Notes: generated from the letters alone by a model not told the origin. A stretch of 64,000 bases of DNA from Valencia hispanica (GCA_963556495.2 OY747716.1:12429571-12493570), one strand, 5' to 3'. Positions 44,969-58,439 are shown, counted from the stretch's first letter. Program-made: numbers and translations.

Positions 44969-47900
44969 GTCAGATCATATTCTGTTGTTTTTCATTTAAA
45001 GTTAGTCAGATGGAAAGAACCTGTTTCTACAGATTTCTACCTATTTTCTCACTTTTTTAAAACATTTTTTAAACCTTGTTCATTTGTTGGCCTGCAGATG
45101 AGGAAAGTTCCAGAATTTGCATACAGGATCCAACACAAGCTGACAATTTAGCTTTATTTTGAGGGTAATTATGGCCTTTATTTTTCAGAAAAAACGGTTT
45201 ATGGCTGCATGTGGGCGGATAATGTGAAAGCAATACTGCGTTTTAGGGAGCGCTTGTTCGTTGTCCAGCTGCTGCGTGAGATGATGGGTTTCCGTCACAC
45301 GCAACTGCCACTCAAGGAAGGGTGACATGTGGACCGTTCCATTGTTTCCTTCTCAGCCTGAGTGTCCCTGATTATCCATTTGTTCTATGTTCCCAGCTGC
45401 TAGTTCAATAGGTCATGTTGGGATTTTTTCTGATCTCACTTAGCAACCAGCCAACTCGGTCTTTCTGTTCAGTTCTACTCCAAGATACCTTCTGGTAAAG
45501 CATAATTGCTTTAATGAATAGGACTTTAACATCAAGCTCTTTGGAAACTTGTGGGTATCAGTCACCAGACTTACTGATCTGTAATTGAAACGGAGTTTGT
45601 GGGGCAAGAAAAGTGGCTAATTATTTTAATACCTTAAAATGCTAAACAAATGCCAAGTAATATCGCTAAAGTTTTTTCTGTTTACTTTAAATTCAGCTAG
45701 CTGTTAGCGTCTACGGTTGTTGACGTTGTCACTAAACTATAATTTCAAACTTGACACTAACAGGGAAAAAAACAATACTGTGTTCAGTACTGTGTAAACC
45801 TTATTTGAAAGCTTTGGGGGGGTTATCTAACAAAGATCAGAAAAAAGAACCAATTACACGATGTTAATATTTCTATTAATTGGGGAAAAAACATTAATGA
45901 GCCATTCTGCTCCCAGTTGTTGATATTCTTAATTGAAGTGTATAGTACCCTGTATTCTGCTGTGTTATGACTTAAAAAAAAAAAATTTTTTGCATTTGAA
46001 ACAAGGTTCTGCTCTTTACAATGCTGTAGGATGTATTCAAATGTTCTGTTTTGCTACCGTATCCTTTTGGTGATCAACTAGAGTAAGTGGAGCCGGTTAC
46101 TATGGGTTCTGACTAGTTTTTGCTCAACTTGGCAGTTTTAGGTTCAGTCTACCTTGTTTTTTTTTTTTTTTGCTTGTTTTATTATTAGCCATATTAGCCG
46201 CTAATTCTTTTGCTACTGAACAGAGGAATAATGGATCAGTGGTACCTGATGGAGCCACCTGCTCCTACCCAGGGTAATAAAGAGCCCATTGCACAGGAGC
46301 TGGTGGAACACCACAATGGGACCATCAGTAACCTGCTAATATTTAACGGTTAAGTTTTACCTTATGCCACTGGGATGTTACCTACTTCACTCTGGAAATA
46401 CGGGAGTGTTAAGCCTGGTTTGTACTCAACACACAGCGCCATCATCTGCCGACACGAGGGCTCTTCAACAGGGACGGACGGACGGATGTAGAGCCCAATT
46501 TTTAAACTATCCGTCACACAAAACGGGGAGCACACCTTTGTGATTGGTCAGCCCAACATCATTTCACCAGAACTGTGCTCTATAGTGGATATTATTAGTA
46601 GTCAGTGCAGCTCTTCGGCTTTATATTGGATGTTCTGTTTGTCTGATATGGTCGTTTGGTGACATCAGGGGGTGTAGAGAACAACAAAACAGACCGCTGT
46701 TTGTTTGTTTACATGCATTTTTACAGTATTCTATGAGCTGCACTTCTAGTAAAAAGCTTTCCAGCTCAATCAAAACTCGCTTTCTGTCGGCCATTGCTCC
46801 TTCAGCTCCTCACTGACAGACCTGCCAGAAAAAGTCTCTAGCTTCTCCGTCAGCAAGTTTGCTTTCTGACGGAGAAGCTTAATTTACGCTTTACCGAGCT
46901 TTTTAAAATTTGCCTTAAACATCAGAGCGTCTGTCTTTAAAACGGCTTGGTTGCCCCTAACACTGTAGCTGGAGGTTGCTTATCAGCATCTTCTGACCTT
47001 TCTCGTTTGTCTCCTTGCATACCCTGCTTTGGCCTTAGTGACTGGTGGAAGTAATCAGTAACAGCAGCTCACTGTTTAAGGTGAACTTAAAGGGGAGGGG
47101 CTGAGTGTCTGCTGTACGGGGTGTGTGACAACTTGGGCAGATGAAAACAGCTTGATTTCAATCTGTTTCTACAGAAATTAGTATCATTAAAGAACTTCAT
47201 TGTGTTACCATTTACCATATAATGGTAGTAATATATTTAAATGTTATTATTTTAACAATCCAAATAGTAGGTAATGTAAACTTTTGTTGTAAAAACAAAT
47301 TCATTGAGTATAGTTTTGAGGCCAGGTTCTGTTCAGTTTCTTTTTTTTTTTTCTCTTTTAAAGCGTCGATCTGGGAATCCTTTCTGTTTAATCTGATTTC
47401 TCTTTAAGAAATATATTAGATGTATGATTAGTGTCCAGAACAGTGGAGGTGCTGTCAAAACTCATTGTGTGAGAAAGAAGTAAAATTCTTATATACATTG
47501 AGGACAAAATGGCTATATAGCTGACATTATGCACTTTAGCAATTAAGTTTAGCAAACCTAGCATTACTGAAAGTGTAGATCCTTACCTCGATCTACATTA
47601 CAGTTCCTTTGAAATGGCTTCGTACATCTATGGTCTTGCTCTGACTTAGTTTTAAAGCACCCCACTGAAACTGAAAATAAGTTGCTTTAAGTCTTCTTCA
47701 TTCAGCTACAGCCCCACTCTAAAGAAGGTTTTTGGTGTGACCTGGTAGCTCTAAGCTATTAACTGGAAAAAGATTGAGTTTTTGAGTCTCCTGCCAGCTT
47801 CATCACCGATCGGAGCAGATGCAGCTGACAAGCGTCTGATTTCTCTCTGGATCTCTTATCAACGACGTCAACCTGATGTGGCTATGCTTTAACTGAAGTC

Positions 47901-50900
47901 GTTGTTTCAGCGTTGTATAACTTTTTCCAGCTCTTGGCCTCTGACTCAGACCACTGGAGGAAATGCTAAATGCCTGTGACTGGTCCACAAGGTGTAAACC
48001 TTTAATCACCCGGGATTGAACAGTTTGGTAGAGCCCAGTGTTATGAACTTTGACCTGTTAACTTTGACCTACCTTCTAACATGCAGACTATACCTTTCAG
48101 GTGGAGAGATCACTTTAGCAGATTTCTTTTTGTGTTTTAATAAAAGACTCTTCCTTCTGGCTGAAAGCCACATAATCAATCAGCATGACTGAGTGTGCAG
48201 AGATAGCCGTGTTTATCTGAGCATTCAGCCCAGCGAGGTCAGGGGGTGCACTTTTAACAAACTCCCCTTTGCCTCTCCATGTTTTTCTCAAATGTCTTTA
48301 GTCAAGCTGCTAGTTTTACGGCATTTTACACGCCTCTGAGCTGTTTATTTCCCAGGGTTTAATTTCTGCTGCGGAGCTGCAATTACAGCTGCCTGCTGGT
48401 TAGCCTTTTACAGACTGTGTGAGCGTGAATGGCATTTATTGTGATAGCTAGGTGGGATATCATGCTGCTTTAGTTTCTCTGGCACATGCAAACGGTTTGA
48501 GTCTGACGAAGGGTGTTACTGATGAGGACAGCTAGGGATATGATCTCCCATAGGCTTCAAAGACACGAAACGATCCAAGCTTCAGTCATTTAAATCAGCA
48601 TTTCACTTACCGTCAGTTTATATTTGTGCATTGCCATCCAAGCTGTGTGATTTTATAACAGCTTGATAACTACAGGGTATTCAAATGCCAAACTGGACAT
48701 GGAGTCGGGTTGAAGTTGTTTTTCTGCATGTTCCATACATGATGGCTAAACTGCTGCTGGCTGTTTGTAGGACAGACCCAACCATGAGACGCTGGTATTG
48801 ATTATCCTGCTGGCCTGTTTCCTGTTGGCTAAGTGGGGGGAGGTGAGACCACACCCATCCATCCCATAATGTAAAACACTGTACTTTTTCTCAGTGACTC
48901 ATGAATGTCCTCCCTGTTCCCCTCCCCTCCTTATTATTATTTTTTTAAATATCCTAGTTGCTTACATCTACCTAAAAGGGAAGTTTTTGTCCACGTTCCC
49001 TCTGAAATCAAAAACACTGAACAGGTCCAGGTTTCAACTTGTTACATTTATATTAAAGGTTGGAATCTATCTTGTAAGCTACCTGTTAGTGTTAAACTTA
49101 AAAAATGGATGGGTAAAAATCAATTAGGACCGCCTTTATTTTTGATCCCATCAGTCAAAATGACCGACAACAAATAATTGTAGCTAGCCTCTAGTGTGGG
49201 CCAGAGCTGACATGTTAATTATAAAAGAAAATGAAAAAAGCAAAGTATGTTAAAGGTGAGGGATTTCCAAGTAGTGGAAAAACTTCAAAAGAAATTAAGA
49301 AAAATGTTTACAAATCTTTCTTTCCCCCCCAAATATTGTTTATATGGTGTGTTATCTGATGAACCCCACATCTTTCATCGTCTTATCTCGTCAGCTGAAT
49401 GCATTGTTACACCCCTGTTAGGCAGCCTTTAGAGGTCATGTGACTAGTTGAGTATGCATGTGTTATAAAGTGAACACTTCAGCCTATAGAACCAGGGGCT
49501 CTGGCTGCAGTGAACGGTTTTTATTTCCCCCATACTATTAGCTTTTAATTCAACACAATTGAAAATCAGTTTGTAACATACGTTGTTGGCAACACTTTCT
49601 TGAAGCGGAGACGTTACCAGGACTTTTTGAATTCTCACTGCAGCGTTTCAGGCCGTGTGAAATCTTAACTACACGTCCGTAATTTTGCCTCCAGCTGAGC
49701 CCATGCAGATTTTGGACAGAACATGGTGTTCCAGACGGGAGGGAGCAGGAACCTTGTGGGACAGGGCGAGGAGGGATTGTGGGAGAAGGGAGTAAGGAGT
49801 ATACATACAATAATGGACAAATATTCTGAAGATGACATAGAAGTCCACTTCATATCTGTTAGGAGGGATTTAAATTCCTGTGGTTTGCATGGGAAGCACC
49901 TCTATGGGTTCCTAGAATCGCAGTGAGTCTGCTCATGACAGGCAGACTGAAGAAATCATGGTTTGAAGGGAGTTCATTAACCGAGGTGAAAAGTGCAGGA
50001 TTTTTAATTGAATCAATCTAATCGTGATGCTAAATGATCTGAGGTTAGATGAATCATTATTTCATTTGGGTTTTAAGTTCAAACCGAGTCGGAGAATGTC
50101 CGAGGTATTCCTGCCTCAGTCAGTGTTTTTACTCATCTGCCCGAGTCATGTGTTTCCTGTTTGTTTCCCAGGCAGATCTGGTTTTGTTTAAACCTTCTGT
50201 TGCAGTCTGACCATCAGATTTCTTTTTTTTCTTTTTTTCTTTTTAAGCAAAAGGCTAAAATCACATTTTGGTTTGTTTGGGTCTTTCTGTTTTAAGTCTA
50301 ATCTAAAACCTGACACAGAGTTCTACGTCTGCTAACTTGTGAATTAAAAGGAAGTGCAAAACAGATGCTGAAAGGCTTTTATTTGACTTGTTTTTGTGTT
50401 TTCAGCTACAGATTCTCTTGCATACTTTTAGCTGTTATAGAAGAAGAATGGAACAGAATAGAATAGTCCTTCACTGTCCCACAAAGGGGAAATTCAGCTG
50501 TAACAGCAGCAAAGTTACATATAATAGAAGCATTCACAACTAACATTAAGGACACAATATTAAAGTATATATTTTCAAAGCTGGATACTGCATGTTCACT
50601 GTATTCCAAAACAGAGTTTGTTGAGGTTTCTCCTCATTGCCTCTGCAGGTACTTTAGGAGAGCTTTGGAAAGGCGTTTTTTTTAGTATATTTGTACACAA
50701 GCGTGTGTCCAACCTGACCTTGCCGTGTTTCTCAACTCTCAGCTGCGTGTTTGCGTTGGCCGTGTTGCGAGATTTCCATTTTTTATTTCTTTTTTTAACC
50801 CTGCAGTGTGACCTCTTACAAAGGTTGGCCAAGTGAAACCTTGTTTACCGCCGATTAGATTAAAAACGTCTTCTGAGTCGAAGCAAAGCAGTAAAGAAGC

Positions 50901-51859
50901 GGCGCTTACGTGCAAACATTTTCACTCATTCCTAATGAGCAGAGATGACTGGACCTTGTGTCGTGCGTGTTTGTCTCTGTGTTGTGAAATGCTGATGGGT
51001 GTGTTGGACACACAGAAAGGAATGTCATGATCGAAGCAAAGAGACATAACATGATATGATCTCAGAGTTCCCCAGATAATTGGTTTGATGAAGGCCAACT
51101 GTGAAGCCTCACATGGCTGCAGCTAAAAACACAAAGTGTAGCTAAAAACGAGCTGATCTGTGAAGGCGTAAACGCCTACATCTTGTGGCTTATTCTTAAA
51201 AAAAAGACACTTGGGTAAAATTACGCTTCTCCTTGTGTTGATGGCTTGTTTAGACAGAGTTGCGCTCGTTGGTATTGCTGCTTTGTATTTTCTGTTTGGT
51301 GATCTCACTCTCACCAGTTGCTTCTTTTCAATATGGCATCTCTGATAAGCTCCTAGCTTGCAGCCCTGCTCCTCTTTGAATAGGGGATCTATTTTCCTTC
51401 CATCTGTTCTTTCCCTGACGGCAGCAGTTGAGAGGCCACCAAGGTCACAGTGTCATACTAGCGTTGCCTCTTGCAGTTGCATCTCTTTGGGCCGTGACCA
51501 TAAATGTATGATTATTTTTGTTTCATCCAGTGATCTGTTCTAAATGGCCAGACTGAAATCCAGAGTTTGCCCTTTTGTCTGCTTTTCATCACTTTATATT
51601 AACGTTGCAAAATGTATGTGAAGTAACATGAGAAACAGTAAAGTAGCTCTCTATTAAGGAATATCTGCACTTAAAAAGCTCTATGATGTCCCCACTCTCT
51701 AGCTAGCTCCATTAAGTTCATACATTTTGGTTATTGTTAATTTGACCACATTTTATAACCACAAGTGTGGCACCGTCAGCTTGGTTTTTACTAACAACCA
51801 CAAATATACTGCGCAGGGAAAACCCATCGATTCTGAATGTACACTAGCAAACAGCTGGT
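44969..51859 (+). other. Start of the intron after exon 1b
   Basis: About 6.9 kb without a recognised exon. Notable pieces are a perfect 14-bp-arm hairpin (46840-46879), a 'cggacggacggatg' repeat near 46476, and at about 50455-50520 a reverse-oriented retroelement end ('gaatagtccttcactgtccc', 'acaaaggggaaattcagctg'). Short ORFs are otherwise featureless. Confidence 0.55.
46840..46879. repeat. Perfect 14-bp-arm inverted repeat
   Basis: AGCTTCTCCGTCAG (46840-46853) and CTGACGGAGAAGCT (46866-46879) are exact inverted copies with a 12-base loop. There is no U-tract after it. It may be a foldback-element core or a stable intronic RNA hairpin. Confidence 0.9.
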
Positions 51860-51884
51860 TTGTCATGTTCTATAAAAAAAAGAT

Positions 51885-51981
51885 TGGATTGGATTGGAGG
51901 AGGTGTGGACCGACAGGAGGCCCTGATCACATCTTGTGGGATTGCTCTAAACTGTGGAAATTCTGGGAGAATGTGAAATGA
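51885..51981 (+). pseudogene. L1 ORF2 C-terminal scrap
   Basis: W-R-R-C-G-P-T-G-G-P-D-H-I-L-W-D-C-S-K-L-W-K-F-W matches the C-x2..-H-x4-C region near the end of L1 ORF2 (compare H-I-F-W-K-C-P in the full-length copy). It is very short; the rest of the element is not recognisable. Confidence 0.6.
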
Positions 51982-52184
51982 CAAATGAGTGGGAGTCTGA
52001 ATTTAACGCTACTGTTTGACTTGTGGCTCTGTCCCGCTAAGCCCAGCCCTCCTTTAGTTACCCCAGACAAGCCATAGCATCCATAGACATGATAAAGATT
52101 CTAAGGTTCTAAGAAATCAGAGAGAAGTAAATAGGAAAAAAATCAATAAAATTGAAAGATAGAAATAATAATTTTAAGATGTAC

Positions 52185-52385
52185 CTCCTTTGTACAGTGT
52201 TTTGGTGTAGACTCTCCCAAAACTCCAGTTTTTTTGTTTTGATGGTTTGCCAAAAAAGATATAAGGAAGAAGTGGGAGGTGGCCTTAAGGAGAGAAGGCT
52301 TCACAGCAACAGATTCATCGGTGGTTTGCAGTTCGCATTTTAAGCCAAATGATTGTGATTGGGAGACTCAAAGATGGAGTTACTT
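52185..52385 (+). pseudogene. THAP-type zinc-finger fragment
   Basis: Two frames together recall a THAP domain: C-T-V-F-W-C-R in one frame, then after a shift near 52240, F-A-K-K-D-I-R-K-K-W-E-V-A-L-R-R and T-D-S-S-V-V-C-S-S-H-F-K-P-N-D in another. The C-x4-C start, conserved Trp and C-x2-H-F end are the C2CH hallmarks of THAP. THAP fingers occur in P-element-type and Kolobok-type transposases and in host THAP genes. No partner domain or splice sites are visible, so this is probably a transposon or retrocopy scrap. Confidence 0.6.
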
Positions 52386-52724
52386 CCTGCTTCTCTATCT
52401 TCTAGCATTGTGTGTGTTTTGCATACATTTTATGAGTAAATCAGAATATTATATTACTGTTAAGCCAACTATGAATATAGAAAGAGGCCGAACCATCTCT
52501 CCTGTATTACAGCTAAATGTTTAGTATTTAGAGAGTTATGATTTAATAAACACGCTGACGTTTCATTGTGTCTGTGGAAACGGATTACAAAGTGGAGCGG
52601 GGGATACTGGTCTCCAAGTGGCGGCCCACGGCTCATCAGCACCAATAGGCAGTAGTGGTCGATGTGCCGTCTACCCTTTTATATAAATCTATGGTAGCAG
52701 CTACCTGAATGTTTACAATGAGCG

Positions 52725-52870
52725 TGCTCAGTAGGGCTGGACGAAAATTCAATAGCAATGTGTATTGATGTGTATCGGAAAAAAAGGGGTTGATTAAAAT
52801 TTTTTATCAAAAACGTTTTCCTTTCTTTTTCATTATAGCCTATCTGGTAGCTTAATACTACGGTCATTAC
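52725..52870. repeat. hAT-like terminus fragment
   Basis: 'tagggctggacgaaaattca' followed by 'tgatgtgtatcgg' resembles the end of a degraded hAT repeat. No second terminus was found. Confidence 0.35.
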
Positions 52871-53145
52871 TTACTCCAAACCAATCACAAACGCAGACCC
52901 AGGCAGCTCTGTCACCCAGCCCTCACTCCTCTAAAACCACAAACGAAAACGCTTTCAAAAATACAAACGGGGTTGGAACGACCTGCTGGCCGTCTTCACT
53001 CAGCCATCGGTGAGTAGCTGGTTGGCTCCAGCAGCTGAACTGGATCAGAATCAGCTTTATTGACCCGGCTTTTACACACAGACTAAACCAAAGGTCTGAG
53101 CCAGTAATATAATAGTGTTGTGAAAAAAAAAAAAATATATATATA

Positions 53146-54107
53146 TCATCTCGGTACCTAATGGCAGTTAGGCTACTTCTCGCGAGCACATGTAGGGCTC
53201 TGCAGCCCCCCAAAGAAATGCCACCCCTCACCAATTACTGACCCACTGCCAAACCGGTCATGTTGGAGGATGTTGCAGGCAGCAGAACGTTCTCCACGGT
53301 GTCTCCAGACTCTCTCACGCCTGTCACATTTGCTCAGTGTGAACCTGCTTTCATCTGTGAAGAGCACAAGGCACCAGTGGCCAATTTGCCGATCTTGGTG
53401 TTTTCTGGCACAGGTGTTGCACAGGTGTTGGGCAGTAAGCACAACCCCCACCTGTGGACGTCGGGCCCTCATGCCACCCTCATGGAGTCTGTTTCTGACC
53501 GTTTGAGCAGAAACATGCTCATTTGTGGCCTGCTGGAGGTCATTTTGCAGGACTCTGGCAGAGCACCTCCTGTTCCTCCTTGCACAAAGGAGGAGGTAGC
53601 GGTCCTGCTGCTGGGTTGTTGCCCTCCTATGGCCTCCTCCACGTCTCCTGATGTACTGGCCTGTCTCCTGGTTATCGCCTCCATGCTCTGGACACTACGC
53701 TGACAGACACAGCAAACCTTCTTGCCACAGCTCGCATTAATGTGCCATCCTGGATGAGCTGCACTACCTGAGCCACATGTATGGGTTGTAGACTGCGTCT
53801 CATGCTACCACTAGAGTGAAAGCACTGCCAGCATTCAAAAATGACCAAAACATCAGCCAGAAAGCATAGGAACTGAGAAGTGGTCTGTGGTCACCACCTG
53901 CAGAACCACTCCTTTATTTGGGTGGGGGGGGGTCTTGCTAATTGCCTAAAATTTCCACCTGTTGTCTATTCCATTTCCACATCAGCATGTGAAATTGATT
54001 GTGAATCAGTGTTGATTCTAAATGGACAGTTTGATTTCACAGAGGTGTAATTGACTTGAAGTTACATTTTGTTGTTTAAGTGTTCCCTTTATTTTATTGA
54101 GCAGTGT
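53146..54107 (-). pseudogene. Tc1-like transposon C, truncated
   Basis: The right end has the TIR 'tgttccctttattttattga' with 'gcagtgt'. Transposase is read leftwards in several frames: N-terminal region near 53800, then 53472-53173 with [16 protein letters not shown], which includes a catalytic Asp, and W-R-H-R-G-E-R. Homology continues to T-A-I-R-Y-R-D near 53160 and stops at an AT microsatellite, so the C-terminus and left TIR are missing. Frameshifts near 53475 and 53170 disable it. Confidence 0.87.
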
Positions 54108-54277
54108 CTTATACACCTACCCCTTTAACTTTGATAAATTTAACCAAGGCACACACATTTACATTTAATTTGTAAACTTACATTTTCTCAACACCACAGT
54201 GTGAAGAATTCACAGCCCTTAGAAAAGTGCAGTGCGAAGAGTGCATAAAAAAGTATTCACACCGCTTACAAAAGTAT

Positions 54278-54986
54278 TTAAAGAATACCTAAACCCCAAA
54301 ACAACGTTTTTTTTGCCTATAAACTGTATAAATGGGTATTTACCAATGCAATCTTTCAGTTTCTGGGATTGTTTTTACATTTTCGTGTAAACTTGTTGAA
54401 TTCTACACTTTTTGGTCTAAAAACCTCTTAGTGCTGCCCTCTTAGGGTTGAACGGTGGCTACTGCATTTGAATTTTGTGATTGGTGGAGAGCGGCACATC
54501 TTTATGTCACAGGCATTGACTGTGTCACAGCAGTCATGGTCTCACAGACACGCCCCGTGGGTTTGGGTATAAAACTATCAGACATACCTGCCCCGTGGCG
54601 AGTTTGGAGTTGGATTGCGTTTTTCCGGTTACCATTATTATCACATTAGCACTTAGTTAGCATAGCTAACATACTGTTTTGAACGTTAGCCTATGTTAGC
54701 ATTACCACTCAGAGACTGGACTTATCCTGTCTCCCTCTGCCTCAGCAGCACCGGGCTCGGGCAGCGCTCACTCAGCGCCCTGAGCCAGCAGCTCCAATTG
54801 ATACAGCAGTCAGATTAAGCGAGCTGTCACTGTCCTCCTGAACACACCCCCACGTTCCCCCCTCCGCTCATCCTCCACACTTGGCCATACCCCTCCGTTC
54901 TTCCTGGCACCGCCCACTTTGTAGAATTTTCAAATGTTGTCTGGGGGCGGGGTTATGATTTTTCATGGGGTTCAGTTACACTTTAA
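54278..54986. mobile_element. TTAA-flanked non-autonomous element
   Basis: TTAA at 54278-54281 and 54983-54986 bounds termini AAGAATACCTAAACCCC and, reversed, AAGTGTAACTGAACCCC. The TTAA target points to piggyBac or Kolobok families. The interior has no transposase. Confidence 0.65.
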
Positions 54987-54999
54987 ACAGTTTAGATAA

Positions 55000-55260
55000 T
55001 GATAGCATGTTAGGTAACATTAGCATGCTAGCTCATTTTAGCTCATTTTTTATTTTTGCTTAACTTTTTGTACTGATTGTTTTGAGGCTAATGAAAACTT
55101 GCTAGTTGGCATTAACATGCTAGTTAGCATTAGCACGCTAGCTCATGTTAGCATTGTATATCATTTTTTACTTTTGCTCAACTTTTTGTACTGATTGTTT
55201 CAAGGCTAATGGTAGCTTACTAGTTCGCATTAGCATGCTAGCTTATGTTAGCATTTTGAC
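55000..55260 (+). repeat. About 120-bp tandem repeat rich in GTTAGCATGCTAGC
   Basis: Two units share 'tttttgcttaactttttgta' (or 'ttttgctcaac...'), 'ctgattgttt', 'aaggctaatg' and 'gcattagcatgctagct'. Each also contains short GCTAGC/GCATGC palindromes. A shorter run of similar GTTAGC motifs is at 54645-54700. Confidence 0.85.
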
Positions 55261-55759
55261 AAATTTTCTTCCTGAAAATACAAATTCATTAAACTTAGTT
55301 TTCCCTGCTATAACAATAAATCTTACTTTCTTTATAAAGTCTCTTTTAACCAACTAAAGTGCAACATGCTTTTATATCATCAGGAGAACCGTTCCAGATG
55401 TTGACTCCTTTTACAGACACACAGTGATTCATTTTTTTTAGCATAGTTTGAGTTTTTGGTTTATCAAATAATAAAGTACCTCTCAAATTACAACTGGATG
55501 TCTTCATTTTAAACCAATTCTGGACATATTGAGGCAGACTTTATTTGGTTGTTTTTTTTGCATTATACATAATTTGAGTCATATCGTCAACTATGTCCCT
55601 GATTCCAAATATTTAAATGTATAAATAATGGATCTGTTGGCTAACAATAAGATTTCCTACTAATGATTCTCATGGCTTTCTTTTGCGATAAAATTATAAG
55701 ATTTGTATTTGTTTTATATGTATATTTCCCTAAACCTCAATGCAGTAGGTCATGTAAGG

Positions 55760-56004
55760 GACTATTGTTGAATGATATAAAGTATATTTAATCATGTTTT
55801 TGAATGTATTAATATTTATTGAAGCTCAAATGGAATCAACGGTGGAGAAAATAGTAAAAACCACAATCCCAACAATACTGTCAGTTTTCAGAGTTTTAAA
55901 ATATCATTAATTGGAGTTTACTGTTGTAGCCCTGAATCTAAACTTTTTTTATGACGAGAAATTTTTCACAATAATGTTAAACGATAAGATAAATGCCCAC
56001 CCCT
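55760..56004. repeat. Truncated hAT-like element, one end only
   Basis: It ends 'aaacgataagataaatgccc' then ACCCCTA, a common fish hAT terminus; the other terminus is not found. Confidence 0.5.
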
Positions 56005-57227
56005 AGCGCACAACAACTTGACTTCGCCCCTCAGGACATTCCCCTTAGGTTTTAGAGGTTACCATGGTGAAAAGCTGCAAGTTGATAGCCATGTTGCTCC
56101 AGTTCTGCAATCTCAGCTGCATGCTCTAAAGCACGCAGGGCCTATAATGTTGATGGATGAACTTGTGTGATATTACGGTGCTCAGATAAAGCTTGTGTGT
56201 GAATCTAGATATAATAATTGTTTTTAGAATACAGCTGCAGCTCTTTGTAGAAGGTAGTTGAGGACCGGTATGAATGCCTGTCTGCAGTTTAAAAGGTCCT
56301 GTAGTCACACCATAGGTGTTGCTTCCATTATTTGCATCGAGTCAAAGAGAAGACATTGTTAGACTTGTTTGAGAGGCAAGTAGATTTTAAAGAAGTTTGG
56401 TTTTCCGTGTGAAGTCACATGATTTCGTTCTTGTTCTCACACGTTTGTTAAATTTGCTGTTTTGCTTTGAACACTTGGAAGAAGTGGGGTTAAATGACAA
56501 TGTATTGTGAGGATATTGCTTGTCATAGAATTTTATTAAATACAAAGAAATGTTTTTTTTGTTTCAATTCTTAGAACAGGTGGAGCATTCTTCCGGACCG
56601 GATGCTTTCTATCAAAATAATATTTGGCGTCACGTCTGCTTATGAGTAAGCGCTCATCTGTTTGTGTAGAGAACCTGAGAGTGATCCCTCTGCTACTTGC
56701 AGTTACAAAGTGCTGCCATGGCTACCATACAGATGATGTTAGTAGTGTGTGGTTTCTCTCTGCCTTTTGGGTAGGTGCTTGGTTCTGTATGTCTGCTGGA
56801 CTGGACTGAACAACATAAATGTACAGATATGCACTCAGCAACTTTAAGCATTTCTTTATTAAATGTGAAATATGGGAGATTCTTTTTGATTATAAAGTGT
56901 TTTTTTGTTCATGAATAGTGACGAGGAAATATTTTGAAATGCCTTGCAACCACACCCTGTTCTGCTGAACCACAGTACGATTAAATTTGTGATGGTAGAA
57001 CGGAAGTAAATGTGGCATTTTTTTGACCGTTGATTTGTTGAATTATTTTTCATTCACTCTATATCTACACATCTTTCAGGCGGGTGAATGGGGACAAAGT
57101 GGAATTTTGGAAATGTTAAAGCAGTTTTCACAGGGCCCTAGGTCACCAGCCAGACGGCAACATTTAAAATCTTCAGAACAAATGAACTGTGAAGGAAAAC
57201 TTTACGGCATCTCAGTGATGCAGTGAG
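56005..57227. other. Intronic sequence with no recognised feature
   Basis: Only short chance ORFs. Confidence 0.5.
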
Positions 57228-57661
57228 TAGGCCTGTCACAATCAACCAATTAATTGCCTAATAAATTTAAATGAACACATTAATTTCCATTTGAATGCTT
57301 GTTTGTTTTTCCTCTAATCTCTCCCTCTTTCTACCAAAGAGACTGGATGAAAAAAGGCATATATGGTTCATATACCGATAGAGGCAGAGGAAAATGGGAT
57401 TACTTTATTTATCATTCTAATTTTGTTGTTAGTTTTCACGTTTTCTTTACAAAAACTCCTAACTGATAGTTTTTCCTGTTCTTGTCTGAGCCAAGTGATT
57501 CATATTTTTTTTGAAGGGAAATTTTGTTTACAGAAATCGTTCATTTAAAAATAAATGTTTAGATCGTCTTGTTAATTAATATTTAAAGACAATATTAACT
57601 TTCATTACAATAGTTTCTGGGGCAATTTATCATCCAGCAAAATGTTATTGTGACAGGCCTA
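57228..57661. mobile_element. Short TIR element with TA flanks
   Basis: Perfect 15-bp inverted ends TAGGCCTGTCACAAT and ATTGTGACAGGCCTA enclose 434 bp. Taking the outer TA as the duplication gives a mariner-type MITE; an 8-bp hAT-type duplication is not supported (4 of 8). No transposase. Confidence 0.78.
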
Positions 57662-58428
57662 TGTGGGAGTTTATGCTGCTTCCAAACATTCATCTGCCTG
57701 TGATCTGTGACACTATGTGTCACTTTGACTGAATACCAGTCTCATTTTATTCAAGTGAAGCTGGTTAGGTGCTAGGTTCTACATACTAAAGTAGGTTCTA
57801 GTAGGTCTTGGTCTACATGTAAATGAATGGGCCGTGTGTAAAATTGCTTTTAAATCTACAACATGAAGAGCACCATGTTGCGTCCAGTCAATTACATGCA
57901 TCAGTCGGCACCATTAACACACACACACTGGGCCTGATGTATACAGAGTCTGAACACATTACTGGACCTTAGCATGGCTGGTTTGATCAGAACCATTAAT
58001 GCTACTGAATGGAACTGATTAGAAGAGGATCAAACCTTGGTGTACGTTCTTTTAAAGTCTTTATAATGCTGTCTAGTCTGAAGAAGAGAAGAACCACAAA
58101 GAGAAAGTAGTTTTCCTTCCCTTTATTAATGGCAAAAAAAAACAAATCTGTCTCCTTCATCTACAGAATTTCTTTAAAACTTTTTCTTCTTCCCATGATC
58201 ACACCTGTTCATCTGCTGCATGTTTGGCTCCACCCTCTGACTAAGAGTATTGCTTTCCCTGCCCATGTACACCTGGGGGTCTCTGGTCTGCAAGTGAACC
58301 TGGAGCAGAGACCCCCAGAGGACAAAACGGTAAAAATAAAGTGACCCGTGATGCGGTCGGGTGGACAGAAGGAGCAGAATAGGAGGGTTAAATGAGGTTT
58401 TAAGACCACCCAGTGTGTCGTTGGATTA
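57662..58428. other. Intronic sequence with no recognised feature
   Basis: No gene, RNA or terminal-repeat element was seen. Confidence 0.5.
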
Positions 58429-58439
58429 TGGTTGAAGTT

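Noticed and set aside
53260..53703. 147-residue plus-strand frame
   Set aside because: It is the reverse strand of the Tc1-C transposase.
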